NCBI RefSeq assembly: GCF_007830125.1
Contig: NZ_VLLG01000002.1
Span: forward strand, 124,001 to 188,000
Reading direction: 5' to 3'
Length of the DNA stretch: 64,000 nt
Source: Chitinophaga japonensis
GTDB taxonomy: Bacteria; Bacteroidota; Bacteroidia; Chitinophagales; Chitinophagaceae
Shown: piece after piece, positions 17,824-27,009 of the stretch
How positions within the stretch are numbered: the first letter of the stretch is position 1
How the letters are laid out: each line of letters starts with the position of its first letter
The notes under the pieces: model-generated
Databases searched by the model: none
Told to the model about the DNA's origin: nothing
Seen by the model: only the letters and a program-made list of their open reading frames with translations
Program-made: the position numbers and the translations under genes

Positions 17824-17916
17824 AAATCCCAAATCCCAAAATGCAGGCAGGCCATCAATAATACTGAACTGTTACCGGTAATTGGACGATTACCTGCATT
17901 TTGGAATTTGGGATTT
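17824..17916. terminator. bidirectional heptad hairpin between mqo and sprA
   Basis: The arms 17824-17847 and 17893-17916 are inverted copies matching at 23 of 24 bases, made of AAATCCC heptads plus AAAATGCAGG. The loop contains the small palindrome TTACCGGTAA (17871-17880). It fills the gap between two convergent genes, and the right arm ends 2 bases from the sprA stop codon. Confidence 0.7.
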
Positions 17917-17917
17917 C

Positions 17918-20900
17918 CTATTGCGCCAGCATAAACCGTAACGTGATCCCGCCCCGGGTGTTCACGATGGGATAGGCCGTGGAGATCACCGGTATGGTCT
18001 GCCTGCGGTCGTAGAAGAAGCGCAGGTTCAGGCGGTTATTTACCACGTAGTCAATAGTAGGCATAATGCCGATCACCTTCTGTCCGCTGGTGGGTATCAC
18101 CAGGTCGGCATCCAGGCGGTTGTTCACCGTTTTATCATCCCGGTAGCTCAGGTCCAGGCGGAAGTTCATATCATTTTCCAGCTTTTTGCCGCCATCCTTG
18201 CCAATGCGGAAGGGCAGCGGGAAGCCGCGCATGCGGTAACCGGCGCCCAGTATGATCTCCGTGGAGCGCAGCTCCGTGAGCTGGTAGTCTATCAGGCTAA
18301 GGCTCAGGGAACGGCTTTTCCTGAACTCCAGGCGCGCATTGAGGCTGTTGGTAAAGGTCATGTCAAAACCGATCAGCGGTGCAAACTGTTCCGTCATCGT
18401 CAGGTTGGGCACCAGGAAGTACGGGATGTAGTTGCCGGACACCGTATCAATGAAACCGGGATAGCCGGCCAGCCGCGGATCCTGGTATAGCATGGCGGTG
18501 TTGTAGGAGTTCATGCTGAGCGTACCGGTATAGGCATGCGACAGCACGAAGTTGGTAAACACATCGCGGAAAGGCTCCAGCTTGGTAAGCCCGTTATAGG
18601 TAACACGCCAGTTGGGCTTGGGTATAAAATTGCTGAACGGGTTGCTGCGCACATTGGAATTATTCTGCTTCAGCAGCCCGATGGTTTCCGGGTCCTTGCC
18701 GGTATAGGCGGCCAGGAAAGCAGGTATCAGCACATCCTGCGCGTAACGGCTGTAACCGTAGTAATAGGTCGGGTCCTTGGTATTATAGGTAGGCGTGCCC
18801 GGAATGCTGTTGTAGGGATTTTGAGTCGCCAGCCTCCGGGAAATCGTTTGACGGTAGTTCTCAAAATTCCTAAACGTTTCAGACATGCCGTTCTCCGCGT
18901 TGATCTTACCAAAAAGGGTTTTGATAGCAATGTAGGTGATCTCAAAACCACCGGCATCATAGGGGCTGAGGTGCTGGAAGCCCAGCTCGTTGCCCAGGGA
19001 GTCCGTGGTATTCTTAAACAGCTCCGTATGCGTTTTGGTAAATGATTTGGTAATGTTCAGGTCTATACGCAGGTCCGGTACCGGCTCCAGTTGCGCCTGC
19101 GCATCCAGGCGCTGGGTAAACTGCTGCTGGAACTGGATGTTGAACAGGGTATCCGGGGTAACTAATCCCCTGGCGGCAAAATCATCCAGCCAGGCCTTGT
19201 CCGGCTGCGCGCCAAACACAAATCCCAGGCCCGGTGCCATGGAGGCCCAGTTCATACCCAGCACCTTGGTGCTGTCTATATACCCCGGCAGGCGGGTACC
19301 CGCATTTTCAGAATAGTTGATGGCAATGCGCTTAATGGACAGCAGGGGCCGCAGCAGGCCTTTCAGCAGCGGCGATATCTCGGCTTCCTCCTCATCGTCC
19401 TTCTTCTGCTGCTTGTTTTGCTGCTGGTTGTTCTGCATATTCTGGTTGTTGCCCTGCATATTGCGGTTATTATTGCCGCCGCCGGAGCGCCCGGTGCTGT
19501 TCACCTTTTTCAGGAACCTGGAGCGGTTATACAGCTCATTAAACTTGAACTCGGCCGTTACGGTTTTGTTGTTCGAGTTCTCGATGGCGTTACCCAGTTC
19601 CAGGGCCAGGCGGGAGGCGCCTGTCCAGCGGTATTCCGTGTTATAGCCCAGCGCAATGTTGGTCCAGCTAAGCAGGGGCAGCTTGCTGGTGGGCAGGGTA
19701 TAGGTGACATTGGCGGAATGGAAATAGTTGGTGGTTCTGCCGCCCTTGAACAGGTTGCTGCGCACGCTGTCCTTTTTCGCGTCCGTATCTATACGGCCGG
19801 ACGGTTCATCGATACGGGCGTTGTTCACCGCGTTGAAATCTATGGTAAGGCTGCGGGTCAGGTCCCATTTCAGGCCGTAATACCGGTCAAAGGTAAAGTA
19901 CTTGTTGTACGTTTCAGGCAGCTTGTAAGTGCCGTCGCCACCTATGTTGCGGATGCGGGTAGCGCCAAACTGCCGGGACACGTCTGCCCGGAAGCTGATG
20001 ATGGAGGGCACATAATTCACGTTGAAGTCGCGGATCAGGTCCAGCCATTTGGACTTGCTCTTGAACAGCTTTTTGAACGGCGTCAGGAACTTGCTCTGCC
20101 CGGCGAAATTATACCCCAGCCCAAAGCGGTGCTTGGTCAGCACATCATTCTCTATCAGCGGGTTGTGACTGTTGATCTGGGAAAAGGAATAGCTGAGGTC
20201 AAAGTTCTCGATGTCCCACAACTGCAGCTTGGACTTTCCCTGGTTCAGCTTGCGCACGTTGGTAAAGTTCAGGCTCTTGATGGAGGTAAAGTCCTGCGCA
20301 TCTCGCTTGATGGAATCCCGCTCCGCATCGGACCGGGCCATACGCAGCTTGTCCTTCAGCTTGATGTCCATATCATACGGATCATATTCCGGGTTGCTCA
20401 CGGACTGTGAGTAACCGGCATACACCGGTATGGAAATGGCGGCTTTCTTGGGCAGCAGCTTACCCAGGTCCAGGTTGGCCGCCACGTCGTATTGCAGGTA
20501 GTTGTCGCGGAAGCGCTCGTTCACCCGCTGGTCCACGTTGCCAAAGCCGGCGGTGTGCATGTTGCCGGACACGCTGATGCTGCCCAGGTCTGCCAGTTGC
20601 AGGTCCATGCGCGCGGTGGCCGCATAGCCGCCTTTCTCGTCAAAGTCTGTCAGGCGCAGCTCATTGAACCATACCTCGGTACATTTGGCCAGCCCGTCGT
20701 TCTTGGGATTGTATACCCCTATTAAGATCGTTCTTACATCACCCAGGTTGGGATTACCTACCACGCTCATAAAATTGTTGCCGTCCTGCTCCGTGTAGGG
20801 CAGAATAGGCGAACAGGTATCGCAGAGGTTACGTCTTTGCTTCAGTTGGGTAAGCTTGGCCAGCTCCAGGTCCAGGTTATTGGCTTCGGGCCATATCTGG

Positions 20901-23900
20901 TAGGCATCGGTGGAGTTGGACCAGGGCGATACCGTCAACGGTATTTCATACTCGTAATAGTTGCTCACAAAATCGCTGCCCAGGCGCACAATAGCGCGCA
21001 GCTCCCCGTCCTTCAGGGAGGTAGGATTGTCTACCGCCTCCGCGTGCACGTACATCTGCAGCCTTTTGTACTGGCGGATGTCCAGGCCCAGGTTCTTGGT
21101 AATACCGCGGTTGTCGCCGTCCTGCAGGTTACACACCTGTAAGGAAAGGGCCTGCTCGTTCAACTGCAGGGTGGTGTTGTTGGTGCTGATGGTGTTCTGC
21201 CGCACCACGCCCGGTGGTATCACGTAGGGGATAGGCTTGCGGGAAGAGTTCTCCTCAATGTTTACAGCGGTAGTGTTAAAGTTGGTAGATTCATCCACCG
21301 GCACGGGATCGCCGGGCTGCAGCTTGTAGAGGTAGCGGCGCCACTGGTTGCGCACCAGCTCCAGCTTGGCAAAGCGCAGCACCACGGAGTCCTGGAAGCC
21401 GGTAAGGAACATACGCATAAAGCGGATGGACTTGAAGTCCGGGATATTGCCCACACGGCGGTCGTACTGGCTTACCGGCACCTTGAACTGGTACCATACT
21501 TCCTGGTAAGCACTATCATTCGGTGGCGTTACATCCACTGTGATCTTGTCCACCACGTAATTCTCCCCTACGTCCATATTGGGTTTCAACTCTACCCGGT
21601 ACTGGAAATATTCCTCCGTTTCATTCATGGTGTTGTCCCGGTTCAGGTCCTCGGACTCCGGTATGTTCGTGGCGGCGGAAGAGTACTGGGAATTGCCGGT
21701 GGATACGGGCGAGTTGCCTTCCGGGTTGCTGAAGCGCTTGTAGCGCTGCAGGATATCCAAACCTGCCCGGTCGTAGTCCTCGCCGCGGTAATGGTGGTAA
21801 TCATCATTGGCCGGGTCGTTCAGCGCCTGCTGGTAAATGGGAGAGCTGGCGCCAAAGGTGGCCTGCAGCTTGTTCAGGTAATCCCGGTAGAAGATTCGTT
21901 CCGCATTGTCGTTCGCTGTAGAGCGCAGGCCGTCATATCCCACGTCCTGGTAAGAGCGGATGTTGGGATCATTATCGAATGCCTGCGTCAACTGCTGCTG
22001 GTACTTGGGAATGCGGCCCCAGTGGGAGGAATCCAGTTGGTTGGCATTCTGGTTTGGGTCCGGCAGGCCGTTCTCGAAGAATTTGCGGGAATCCTTCAGC
22101 ACATCTTCAGATACGTTACCCAGGTTAAAATACAATTGACCACCGCTGCTATTGGGATTTTTGATGAACGGGTCCTGTATCCAGAACTCGATGAACTCCA
22201 CGTTGGCGGTCTCAAAATCGCTGTTGTCAATCGCCCGCATGATACCGGCCCATTTCCGCTGCGGGTTCCGCAGGCGCCCGCTGGCTTCCACGTCGGAAGT
22301 CATGTGTGAAAAGTTATAGGGCCCTCTTTCTGTTGGATAGTAGGCCAGGTCCAGGGTACTGAGCTGGCTTTGCCCAAAGTCCGTAGAACGGTTGGGGAAC
22401 ACCTCTCTCTGGTAGACCAGGCGTGTCCTGGGGTCGGACTGTTCCCTGGTTGTAATATTCGAGGGTAGCCCGGGTGACCTGGGTATCTGCAGGGTAGGCT
22501 CAATGATATACCAGGCCAGCCTTGCCCGGCTCTTGCCATAATCCAGTGAATCAGGGAGGGTGGCTTCCGGGAACAGGATGTTGCCGTTGGCATCCGTAGC
22601 GTAGGCAGGTGTTGAGGCCAGGGCCCAACTGGTGGCCGGGAACTTCAGGTCGTAGCCGCTCTGGGAGCCTTCAAAATCGTCGATGAACACCTGCCCCTGG
22701 TTGGTGCCGGCGGCGTTTACCAGCTTGCTGTGGCCGGGGAACAGGCGGGCCACCTCGCCGGTAAACAGTATGTTGGAAGGCGTGGTGGTGCTGTAGTTGG
22801 GCAGCTTGTCCAGCAGGCGGGTCAGCCCTTTCCATTCTGAGTTATAGTTCACATCCAGGCCCACCACGGTATTCTTGATGGGGTCATCCCCATAGTTCAC
22901 CTTCTGGTAATAGGGTCGTTCGCTCATGCGCACCATGGTGCCGCCGAAGCTCAGCTTGTCGTTCACCAGGTAATCCAGGCGGGTGCCAAAGTAGTTGCGC
23001 ACCTGCTGGCCAAACAAAGCATTGTTCTCAAACTGCACATTGATAGGCACGCCGGAGTTCAGCACCCCGCCGTTAATGATCTTGATACGGCCCAGGTTAT
23101 AGTCTATCACGTAATCCACGTTCTCCCGCAGCAATTGCCCGCCGGCCGTAACGGTCACGGAGCCGGGAGGAATGTTATAACCGCCCAGGGAAATCTCCGA
23201 GGAGTTGGCGGACTTGTAGGAGCCTCTTAGTATATAACGGTTCAGTTGCGGGAACTGCTGCGCCACCACCTTGATGGAGTCGTACAATACGGGATAGAGG
23301 TATTGCTTCTCCAGGGCGGGGTCACCGCCAAAGGCCTTTCGCAGCCCTTCTGCAAAGGGTTCCAGTTGCGGGAACATAATACGCCCGTTCTGTGAGTTGA
23401 TCGTATAACCTTCTACATAGTCAAACACCCCGTCGGGCTGGGGGTCGTTCTGGTTATTGAGGCGGTCCAGGTTCAGGATGGTGATAATGGGCGCGCCGGC
23501 GTACTGGCCCTGCGCATCCGGTATATAGCGTTTGTCGCTGGGCGCGCGGTCCTCGGTGCCGGGATCTTTATAGTACACATCCAGCTTAAAGTCCTCGCGG
23601 TTCAACTGGAAGGCGTTGGTAGAATAAATGTTCTTCATCATCAGGTCCCAGATGGGCAGGCTGGGACGCGCGGAGGTGGCTTTCAGCAGTTTCAGGAACA
23701 ATATCTGCTGGTTGGCGCTGTTGTTCTGGTCCGGCGGCACATCCTGGGAAAACTCCCCCACCTGGTATACCCGGCCATTGTAACTGTACTGGTAGGCTAC
23801 CGCCAGCACTTCGTCCGGCTGCAACTGCTGGTTCAGGGAGATGTAGCCCAGTTGCCGGTTCAGGGTATATTCCGTAGAATCCAGCTTGCGGGCGAATGTT

Positions 23901-25198
23901 TTCTCAAACTCCTGCACCGGTTGCAGGCCCAGGGCCAGCAGGCGGCTTACCACCGTACCGGTGTAGCGGGCGCCCCCGTCGTTGGCCAGTTGGCTGTACA
24001 GGTTGTTGGTACCGTTGGATGGCAGTTGGGAGCCGGTTACCTGCAGGTTGGTATTGTAGGGCCGGCGCTCCGCCAGGTCCATCAGGCCCACGATGTCGCG
24101 GGTGTTGGTGGTGGCGCCGGTTTTATTGGTCACCCATACTTCTATCCTGTTCACGTAGGAAAGGGAGCGGATAATGGGCAGGTTGGACATGGCGTAATTG
24201 AAGGTATCCCGGAAAAACTGCGCCAGCAGGAAGTGGCGGTTGTCCTCGTACTCGTCTGCCCGGATGGTGAAGTCCTGTACCTGGGTACCGCCTTTCAGCA
24301 TCAGGTTCTGCTTCTGTGATTTCTGGTTGGACAGCACGCTGGTCACCGTCAGGCGGCCAAACTGCAACTGGGTTTTGATACCGAAAAGGGACTGTACGCC
24401 TGAGATCAACTGGCTGCGCAGCGGGAAGCTCACGTTACCGGCCTCGATCTTCTTGATGATCTCATCGTCATAGCCGGTGTACTCCAGCTTTATCTGGTTC
24501 TCAAAATCGAAGGTAGACTGGGTATTGTAGTTGGTGATCAGCTTCAGCTTGTCCCCTATCTGGCCGGTCACGTTCATGTTGATGTTCATGTCGAAATCAA
24601 ACCCGCCGTTCTTACGGGCCTGTTCTACCAGCACGGGGTTCTTGATGTTCTGGCCCTGGTAGCCGAAGGTAAGGTCCAGGCTACCCTGGGGGCGGATATC
24701 CACCTTGCTGCCGCCGAATACGCGGTCAAACAGGCTGCTGCCGCTGTACAGGGCGGGACCGGAGCCTATCTGGTTCAGGTTGCCCAGGGTGGACGCTCTT
24801 TTCTGCCAGTAGCTTTGCTCGCTCTTTTCGGACTGCAGCTTATAGAACTCGTCAAAGTTCATGTAAGTGGGGTTCCGGTAATAGTGATCGCCGATCTTTT
24901 CGGTGATGATATATTGCCGGGTCACGGGATCGTATTCCACGGACCTTTTGATGTTAGAAGGGTCTTTCAGATCGATCGCGTTCCGCACAGGGTCTGTTAT
25001 ACCGTTGCCATGACGGTCCTCCAGGGGGTATTTCAGGGTATCTTTCTGCTGTCTGGTATCTTTAGCGGTTGTATCTGTCTTTTGATATTCTACATACTTG
25101 TGGCCAATTCCCGAACTTCCTCTTGCGGCAGTGTCAACAATAAAAAAAGATACGACGCCTATTACTGCAAAAGCACCAAAATATGTCTTTCTTGCCAA
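17918..25198 (-). CDS. sprA: type IX secretion / gliding motility translocon protein SprA
   Basis: SprA is the giant outer-membrane beta-barrel that forms the T9SS export channel. The 2426-residue product has a hydrophobic N-terminal signal (about residues 7-22). The SprA body is rich in aromatic, beta-strand-like segments and includes characteristic repeats such as NLNQIGSGPALYSG and LDLTFGYQGQNIKNP. A Gln/Asn-rich insert (NNNRNMQGNNQNMQNNQQQ) lies near residue 1915. The size matches SprA of flavobacteria (about 2400). It follows ruvA by 36 bases, an arrangement also known in Flavobacterium. The two CHU_C proteins at 10-15 kb are likely cargo. Confidence 0.95.
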   Translation of the reverse strand: MARKTYFGAFAVIGVVSFFIVDTAARGSSGIGHKYVEYQKTDTTAKDTRQQKDTLKYPLEDRHGNGITDPVRNAIDLKDPSNIKRSVEYDPVTRQYIITEKIGDHYYRNPTYMNFDEFYKLQSEKSEQSYWQKRASTLGNLNQIGSGPALYSGSSLFDRVFGGSKVDIRPQGSLDLTFGYQGQNIKNPVLVEQARKNGGFDFDMNINMNVTGQIGDKLKLITNYNTQSTFDFENQIKLEYTGYDDEIIKKIEAGNVSFPLRSQLISGVQSLFGIKTQLQFGRLTVTSVLSNQKSQKQNLMLKGGTQVQDFTIRADEYEDNRHFLLAQFFRDTFNYAMSNLPIIRSLSYVNRIEVWVTNKTGATTNTRDIVGLMDLAERRPYNTNLQVTGSQLPSNGTNNLYSQLANDGGARYTGTVVSRLLALGLQPVQEFEKTFARKLDSTEYTLNRQLGYISLNQQLQPDEVLAVAYQYSYNGRVYQVGEFSQDVPPDQNNSANQQILFLKLLKATSARPSLPIWDLMMKNIYSTNAFQLNREDFKLDVYYKDPGTEDRAPSDKRYIPDAQGQYAGAPIITILNLDRLNNQNDPQPDGVFDYVEGYTINSQNGRIMFPQLEPFAEGLRKAFGGDPALEKQYLYPVLYDSIKVVAQQFPQLNRYILRGSYKSANSSEISLGGYNIPPGSVTVTAGGQLLRENVDYVIDYNLGRIKIINGGVLNSGVPINVQFENNALFGQQVRNYFGTRLDYLVNDKLSFGGTMVRMSERPYYQKVNYGDDPIKNTVVGLDVNYNSEWKGLTRLLDKLPNYSTTTPSNILFTGEVARLFPGHSKLVNAAGTNQGQVFIDDFEGSQSGYDLKFPATSWALASTPAYATDANGNILFPEATLPDSLDYGKSRARLAWYIIEPTLQIPRSPGLPSNITTREQSDPRTRLVYQREVFPNRSTDFGQSQLSTLDLAYYPTERGPYNFSHMTSDVEASGRLRNPQRKWAGIMRAIDNSDFETANVEFIEFWIQDPFIKNPNSSGGQLYFNLGNVSEDVLKDSRKFFENGLPDPNQNANQLDSSHWGRIPKYQQQLTQAFDNDPNIRSYQDVGYDGLRSTANDNAERIFYRDYLNKLQATFGASSPIYQQALNDPANDDYHHYRGEDYDRAGLDILQRYKRFSNPEGNSPVSTGNSQYSSAATNIPESEDLNRDNTMNETEEYFQYRVELKPNMDVGENYVVDKITVDVTPPNDSAYQEVWYQFKVPVSQYDRRVGNIPDFKSIRFMRMFLTGFQDSVVLRFAKLELVRNQWRRYLYKLQPGDPVPVDESTNFNTTAVNIEENSSRKPIPYVIPPGVVRQNTISTNNTTLQLNEQALSLQVCNLQDGDNRGITKNLGLDIRQYKRLQMYVHAEAVDNPTSLKDGELRAIVRLGSDFVSNYYEYEIPLTVSPWSNSTDAYQIWPEANNLDLELAKLTQLKQRRNLCDTCSPILPYTEQDGNNFMSVVGNPNLGDVRTILIGVYNPKNDGLAKCTEVWFNELRLTDFDEKGGYAATARMDLQLADLGSISVSGNMHTAGFGNVDQRVNERFRDNYLQYDVAANLDLGKLLPKKAAISIPVYAGYSQSVSNPEYDPYDMDIKLKDKLRMARSDAERDSIKRDAQDFTSIKSLNFTNVRKLNQGKSKLQLWDIENFDLSYSFSQINSHNPLIENDVLTKHRFGLGYNFAGQSKFLTPFKKLFKSKSKWLDLIRDFNVNYVPSIISFRADVSRQFGATRIRNIGGDGTYKLPETYNKYFTFDRYYGLKWDLTRSLTIDFNAVNNARIDEPSGRIDTDAKKDSVRSNLFKGGRTTNYFHSANVTYTLPTSKLPLLSWTNIALGYNTEYRWTGASRLALELGNAIENSNNKTVTAEFKFNELYNRSRFLKKVNSTGRSGGGNNNRNMQGNNQNMQNNQQQNKQQKKDDEEEAEISPLLKGLLRPLLSIKRIAINYSENAGTRLPGYIDSTKVLGMNWASMAPGLGFVFGAQPDKAWLDDFAARGLVTPDTLFNIQFQQQFTQRLDAQAQLEPVPDLRIDLNITKSFTKTHTELFKNTTDSLGNELGFQHLSPYDAGGFEITYIAIKTLFGKINAENGMSETFRNFENYRQTISRRLATQNPYNSIPGTPTYNTKDPTYYYGYSRYAQDVLIPAFLAAYTGKDPETIGLLKQNNSNVRSNPFSNFIPKPNWRVTYNGLTKLEPFRDVFTNFVLSHAYTGTLSMNSYNTAMLYQDPRLAGYPGFIDTVSGNYIPYFLVPNLTMTEQFAPLIGFDMTFTNSLNARLEFRKSRSLSLSLIDYQLTELRSTEIILGAGYRMRGFPLPFRIGKDGGKKLENDMNFRLDLSYRDDKTVNNRLDADLVIPTSGQKVIGIMPTIDYVVNNRLNLRFFYDRRQTIPVISTAYPIVNTRGGITLRFMLAQ

Positions 25199-25234
25199 GC
25201 GAAATAGGTTTTTATAGAGGTCAGGGTAATAAAA

Positions 25235-25822
25235 TTATAGACTTTTCAGGGCTTTTTTTACGAGCCCTTCCAGGTCCTGCAATAGTGGTTCAGCCTTGAG
25301 GACCCTTTGTATAGCCTGTTCTGCCACGTTACGGGCTATGCCAAGGGTCACCAATGCATTTAACGCATCTTCCTGCAATGTATTGTTTGATGCAACAGAT
25401 AATTGCGGGGTTGTTTCCTTATGCTTTCTTATCTTGTCTTTCAGCTCCAAAATAACTCTTTTAGCCGTTTTGGCGCCAATGCCTTTGATGCTTTCCAGCA
25501 TCTTTTCGTTTTCCATAGCAATGGCCCGCTGGATGTCCTCGGGCTGCAGGGAGGACAGCATGACCCGGGCCGTGCCCGCACCGATGCCGGATACGCCTAT
25601 CAGGAGCAGGAACATATTACGCTCCGCATCGTCAAAAAAGCCATAGAGGGTATGGGCGTCTTCTTTAATATGCAGGTAAGTGAGCAGTTTGCAGTTCTCC
25701 AATCCCTGGATCCGGGAATAGGTGTTCAAACTGATCTGTACTTCGTAGCCAACTCCCATCACTTCCACATGCACCATGGCAGGCGATTTGTGGGTTAATT
25801 TTCCGTTCAGATAAGCGATCAT
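25235..25822 (-). CDS. ruvA: Holliday junction branch migration protein RuvA
   Basis: RuvA binds four-way junctions and loads the RuvB helicase in recombinational repair. The 195-residue protein has an N-terminal OB fold (MIAYLNGKLTHKSP), two helix-hairpin-helix motifs (VSGIGAGTARVML and IKGIGAKTAKRVI) and a short C-terminal UBA-like domain that contacts RuvB. ATG 25822 was chosen because the family starts with MIAYLNG; the longer frame adds 16 unrelated residues. It is upstream of sprA on the same strand and is likely co-transcribed. Confidence 0.95.
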   Translation of the reverse strand: MIAYLNGKLTHKSPAMVHVEVMGVGYEVQISLNTYSRIQGLENCKLLTYLHIKEDAHTLYGFFDDAERNMFLLLIGVSGIGAGTARVMLSSLQPEDIQRAIAMENEKMLESIKGIGAKTAKRVILELKDKIRKHKETTPQLSVASNNTLQEDALNALVTLGIARNVAEQAIQRVLKAEPLLQDLEGLVKKALKSL

Positions 25823-25839
25823 AAGGATTAATAAGTGAA

Positions 25840-25847
25840 CAAACTTA
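25840..25847 (-). promoter_or_regulatory. -7 promoter element of ruvA
   Basis: On the minus strand the sequence is TAAGTTTG, an exact TAnnTTTG match, 17 bases before the ruvA start. This supports ATG 25822 over the longer frame, which would include the promoter. Confidence 0.5.
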
Positions 25848-25969
25848 CGGAAAAAGTCGTAAGTGATCACCGGAACCGGCGGCGACGAACTATGCCTGAT
25901 AACTTAAGACTTTTGAAATTCTTTTAATATCGTATTTTTACGCCTTGTTTAAAATAACTATTCAATTAT

Positions 25970-26968
25970 ATGAGCAAAATTACGGCCGCTATTACAGCGG
26001 TGGGTGGCTATGTTCCTGACTATGTACTGACCAACAAGGAACTGGAAACGCTGGTGGAAACGACGGATGAATGGATCACCACCCGCACAGGGATCAAGGA
26101 ACGAAGGATATTAAAGGGGGCGGACATGGGCACTTCCGAGTTATGTGCGCCGGTAGCCCTGGAAATATGCCGCAAGCGCGGCATCAGCCCGGAAGAGATA
26201 GACCTGCTGATCGTAGCGACCGTAACCCCGGATATGGTTTTTCCCGCTACCGCCAACGTGGTAACAGACAAGATAGGCGCCAAAAATGCCTGGGGATTTG
26301 ACATCAACGCGGCCTGCTCCGGTTTTTTATATGCGCTGGATACCGGCGCCCGCTTTATTGAAAGCGGCCGGTATAAAAAGGTAATGGTGATAGGCGCCGA
26401 TAAAATGAGCTCTATTATTGACTATACCGACCGTACCACCTGTATCATTTTTGGCGATGGCGGCGCCGGCGTGCTGCTGGAGCCCAATACCGAAGGTTTC
26501 GGCCTGCTGGACAGCATCCTTAAAAGCGACGGCCACGGCCGCGAGTACCTGCACATGAAAGCAGGCGGCTCCGCCCGTCCCGCTACCCTGGAAACCGTGC
26601 AGCAACGCGAGCATTTTGTGTACCAGGAAGGCAAAATGGTATTCAAATACGCCGTAGCCAATATGTCTGAAGCGGCGCACCAGATCATGGAGCGCAACCA
26701 GCTCACGGCCGACAGCGTAGCCTGGCTGGTACCGCACCAGGCCAACAAACGCATTATAGACGCCACCGCTCACCGTATGGGCCTGCCGGATGAAAAAGTG
26801 ATGGTCAACATCCAGAAATACGGCAACACCACCGGCGGCACTATTCCCTTATGCCTGTGGGACTATGAAAAGCAATTGAAAAAAGGCGACAACCTGGTGC
26901 TGGCTGCTTTTGGCGGCGGGTTTACCTGGGGCGCCAGCTATATCAGGTGGGCGTATGATCCGAAATAA
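25970..26968 (+). CDS. fabH: 3-oxoacyl-[ACP] synthase III
   Basis: FabH condenses acetyl-CoA (or another starter) with malonyl-ACP to begin fatty acid synthesis. The 332-residue protein has the catalytic cysteine C116 in NAACSGFLYA, the histidine in PHQANKRI and the asparagine in YGNTTGGTIPL. The last motif differs from the common GNTSAAS form but keeps the asparagine. The gene stands apart from fabD (32.3 kb). TATTTTTA at 25933-25940 is a 7-of-8 match to the -7 consensus. The stop codon touches a perfect hairpin shared with the convergent kinase gene. Confidence 0.94.
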   Translation: MSKITAAITAVGGYVPDYVLTNKELETLVETTDEWITTRTGIKERRILKGADMGTSELCAPVALEICRKRGISPEEIDLLIVATVTPDMVFPATANVVTDKIGAKNAWGFDINAACSGFLYALDTGARFIESGRYKKVMVIGADKMSSIIDYTDRTTCIIFGDGGAGVLLEPNTEGFGLLDSILKSDGHGREYLHMKAGGSARPATLETVQQREHFVYQEGKMVFKYAVANMSEAAHQIMERNQLTADSVAWLVPHQANKRIIDATAHRMGLPDEKVMVNIQKYGNTTGGTIPLCLWDYEKQLKKGDNLVLAAFGGGFTWGASYIRWAYDPK

Positions 26969-27009
26969 TTAATATGCGGATGTGCGCATTTGCACATCCG
27001 CATATTAAT
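26968..27009. terminator. period-8 palindrome overlapping both convergent stop codons
   Basis: The arms 26968-26985 and 26992-27009 are perfect 18-bp inverted copies with a 6-base loop. The sequence divides into octamers GCGGATGT, GCGCATTT, GCACATCC and GCATATTA. The left arm begins at the last base of the fabH stop, and the right arm contains the stop of the minus-strand kinase. It is a likely bidirectional terminator. Confidence 0.75.

Noticed and set aside
19380-19490. Gln/Asn-rich low-complexity stretch in sprA as a frameshift or repeat artefact
   Set aside because: The frame continues correctly on both sides with SprA-like sequence; it is a plausible natural linker.
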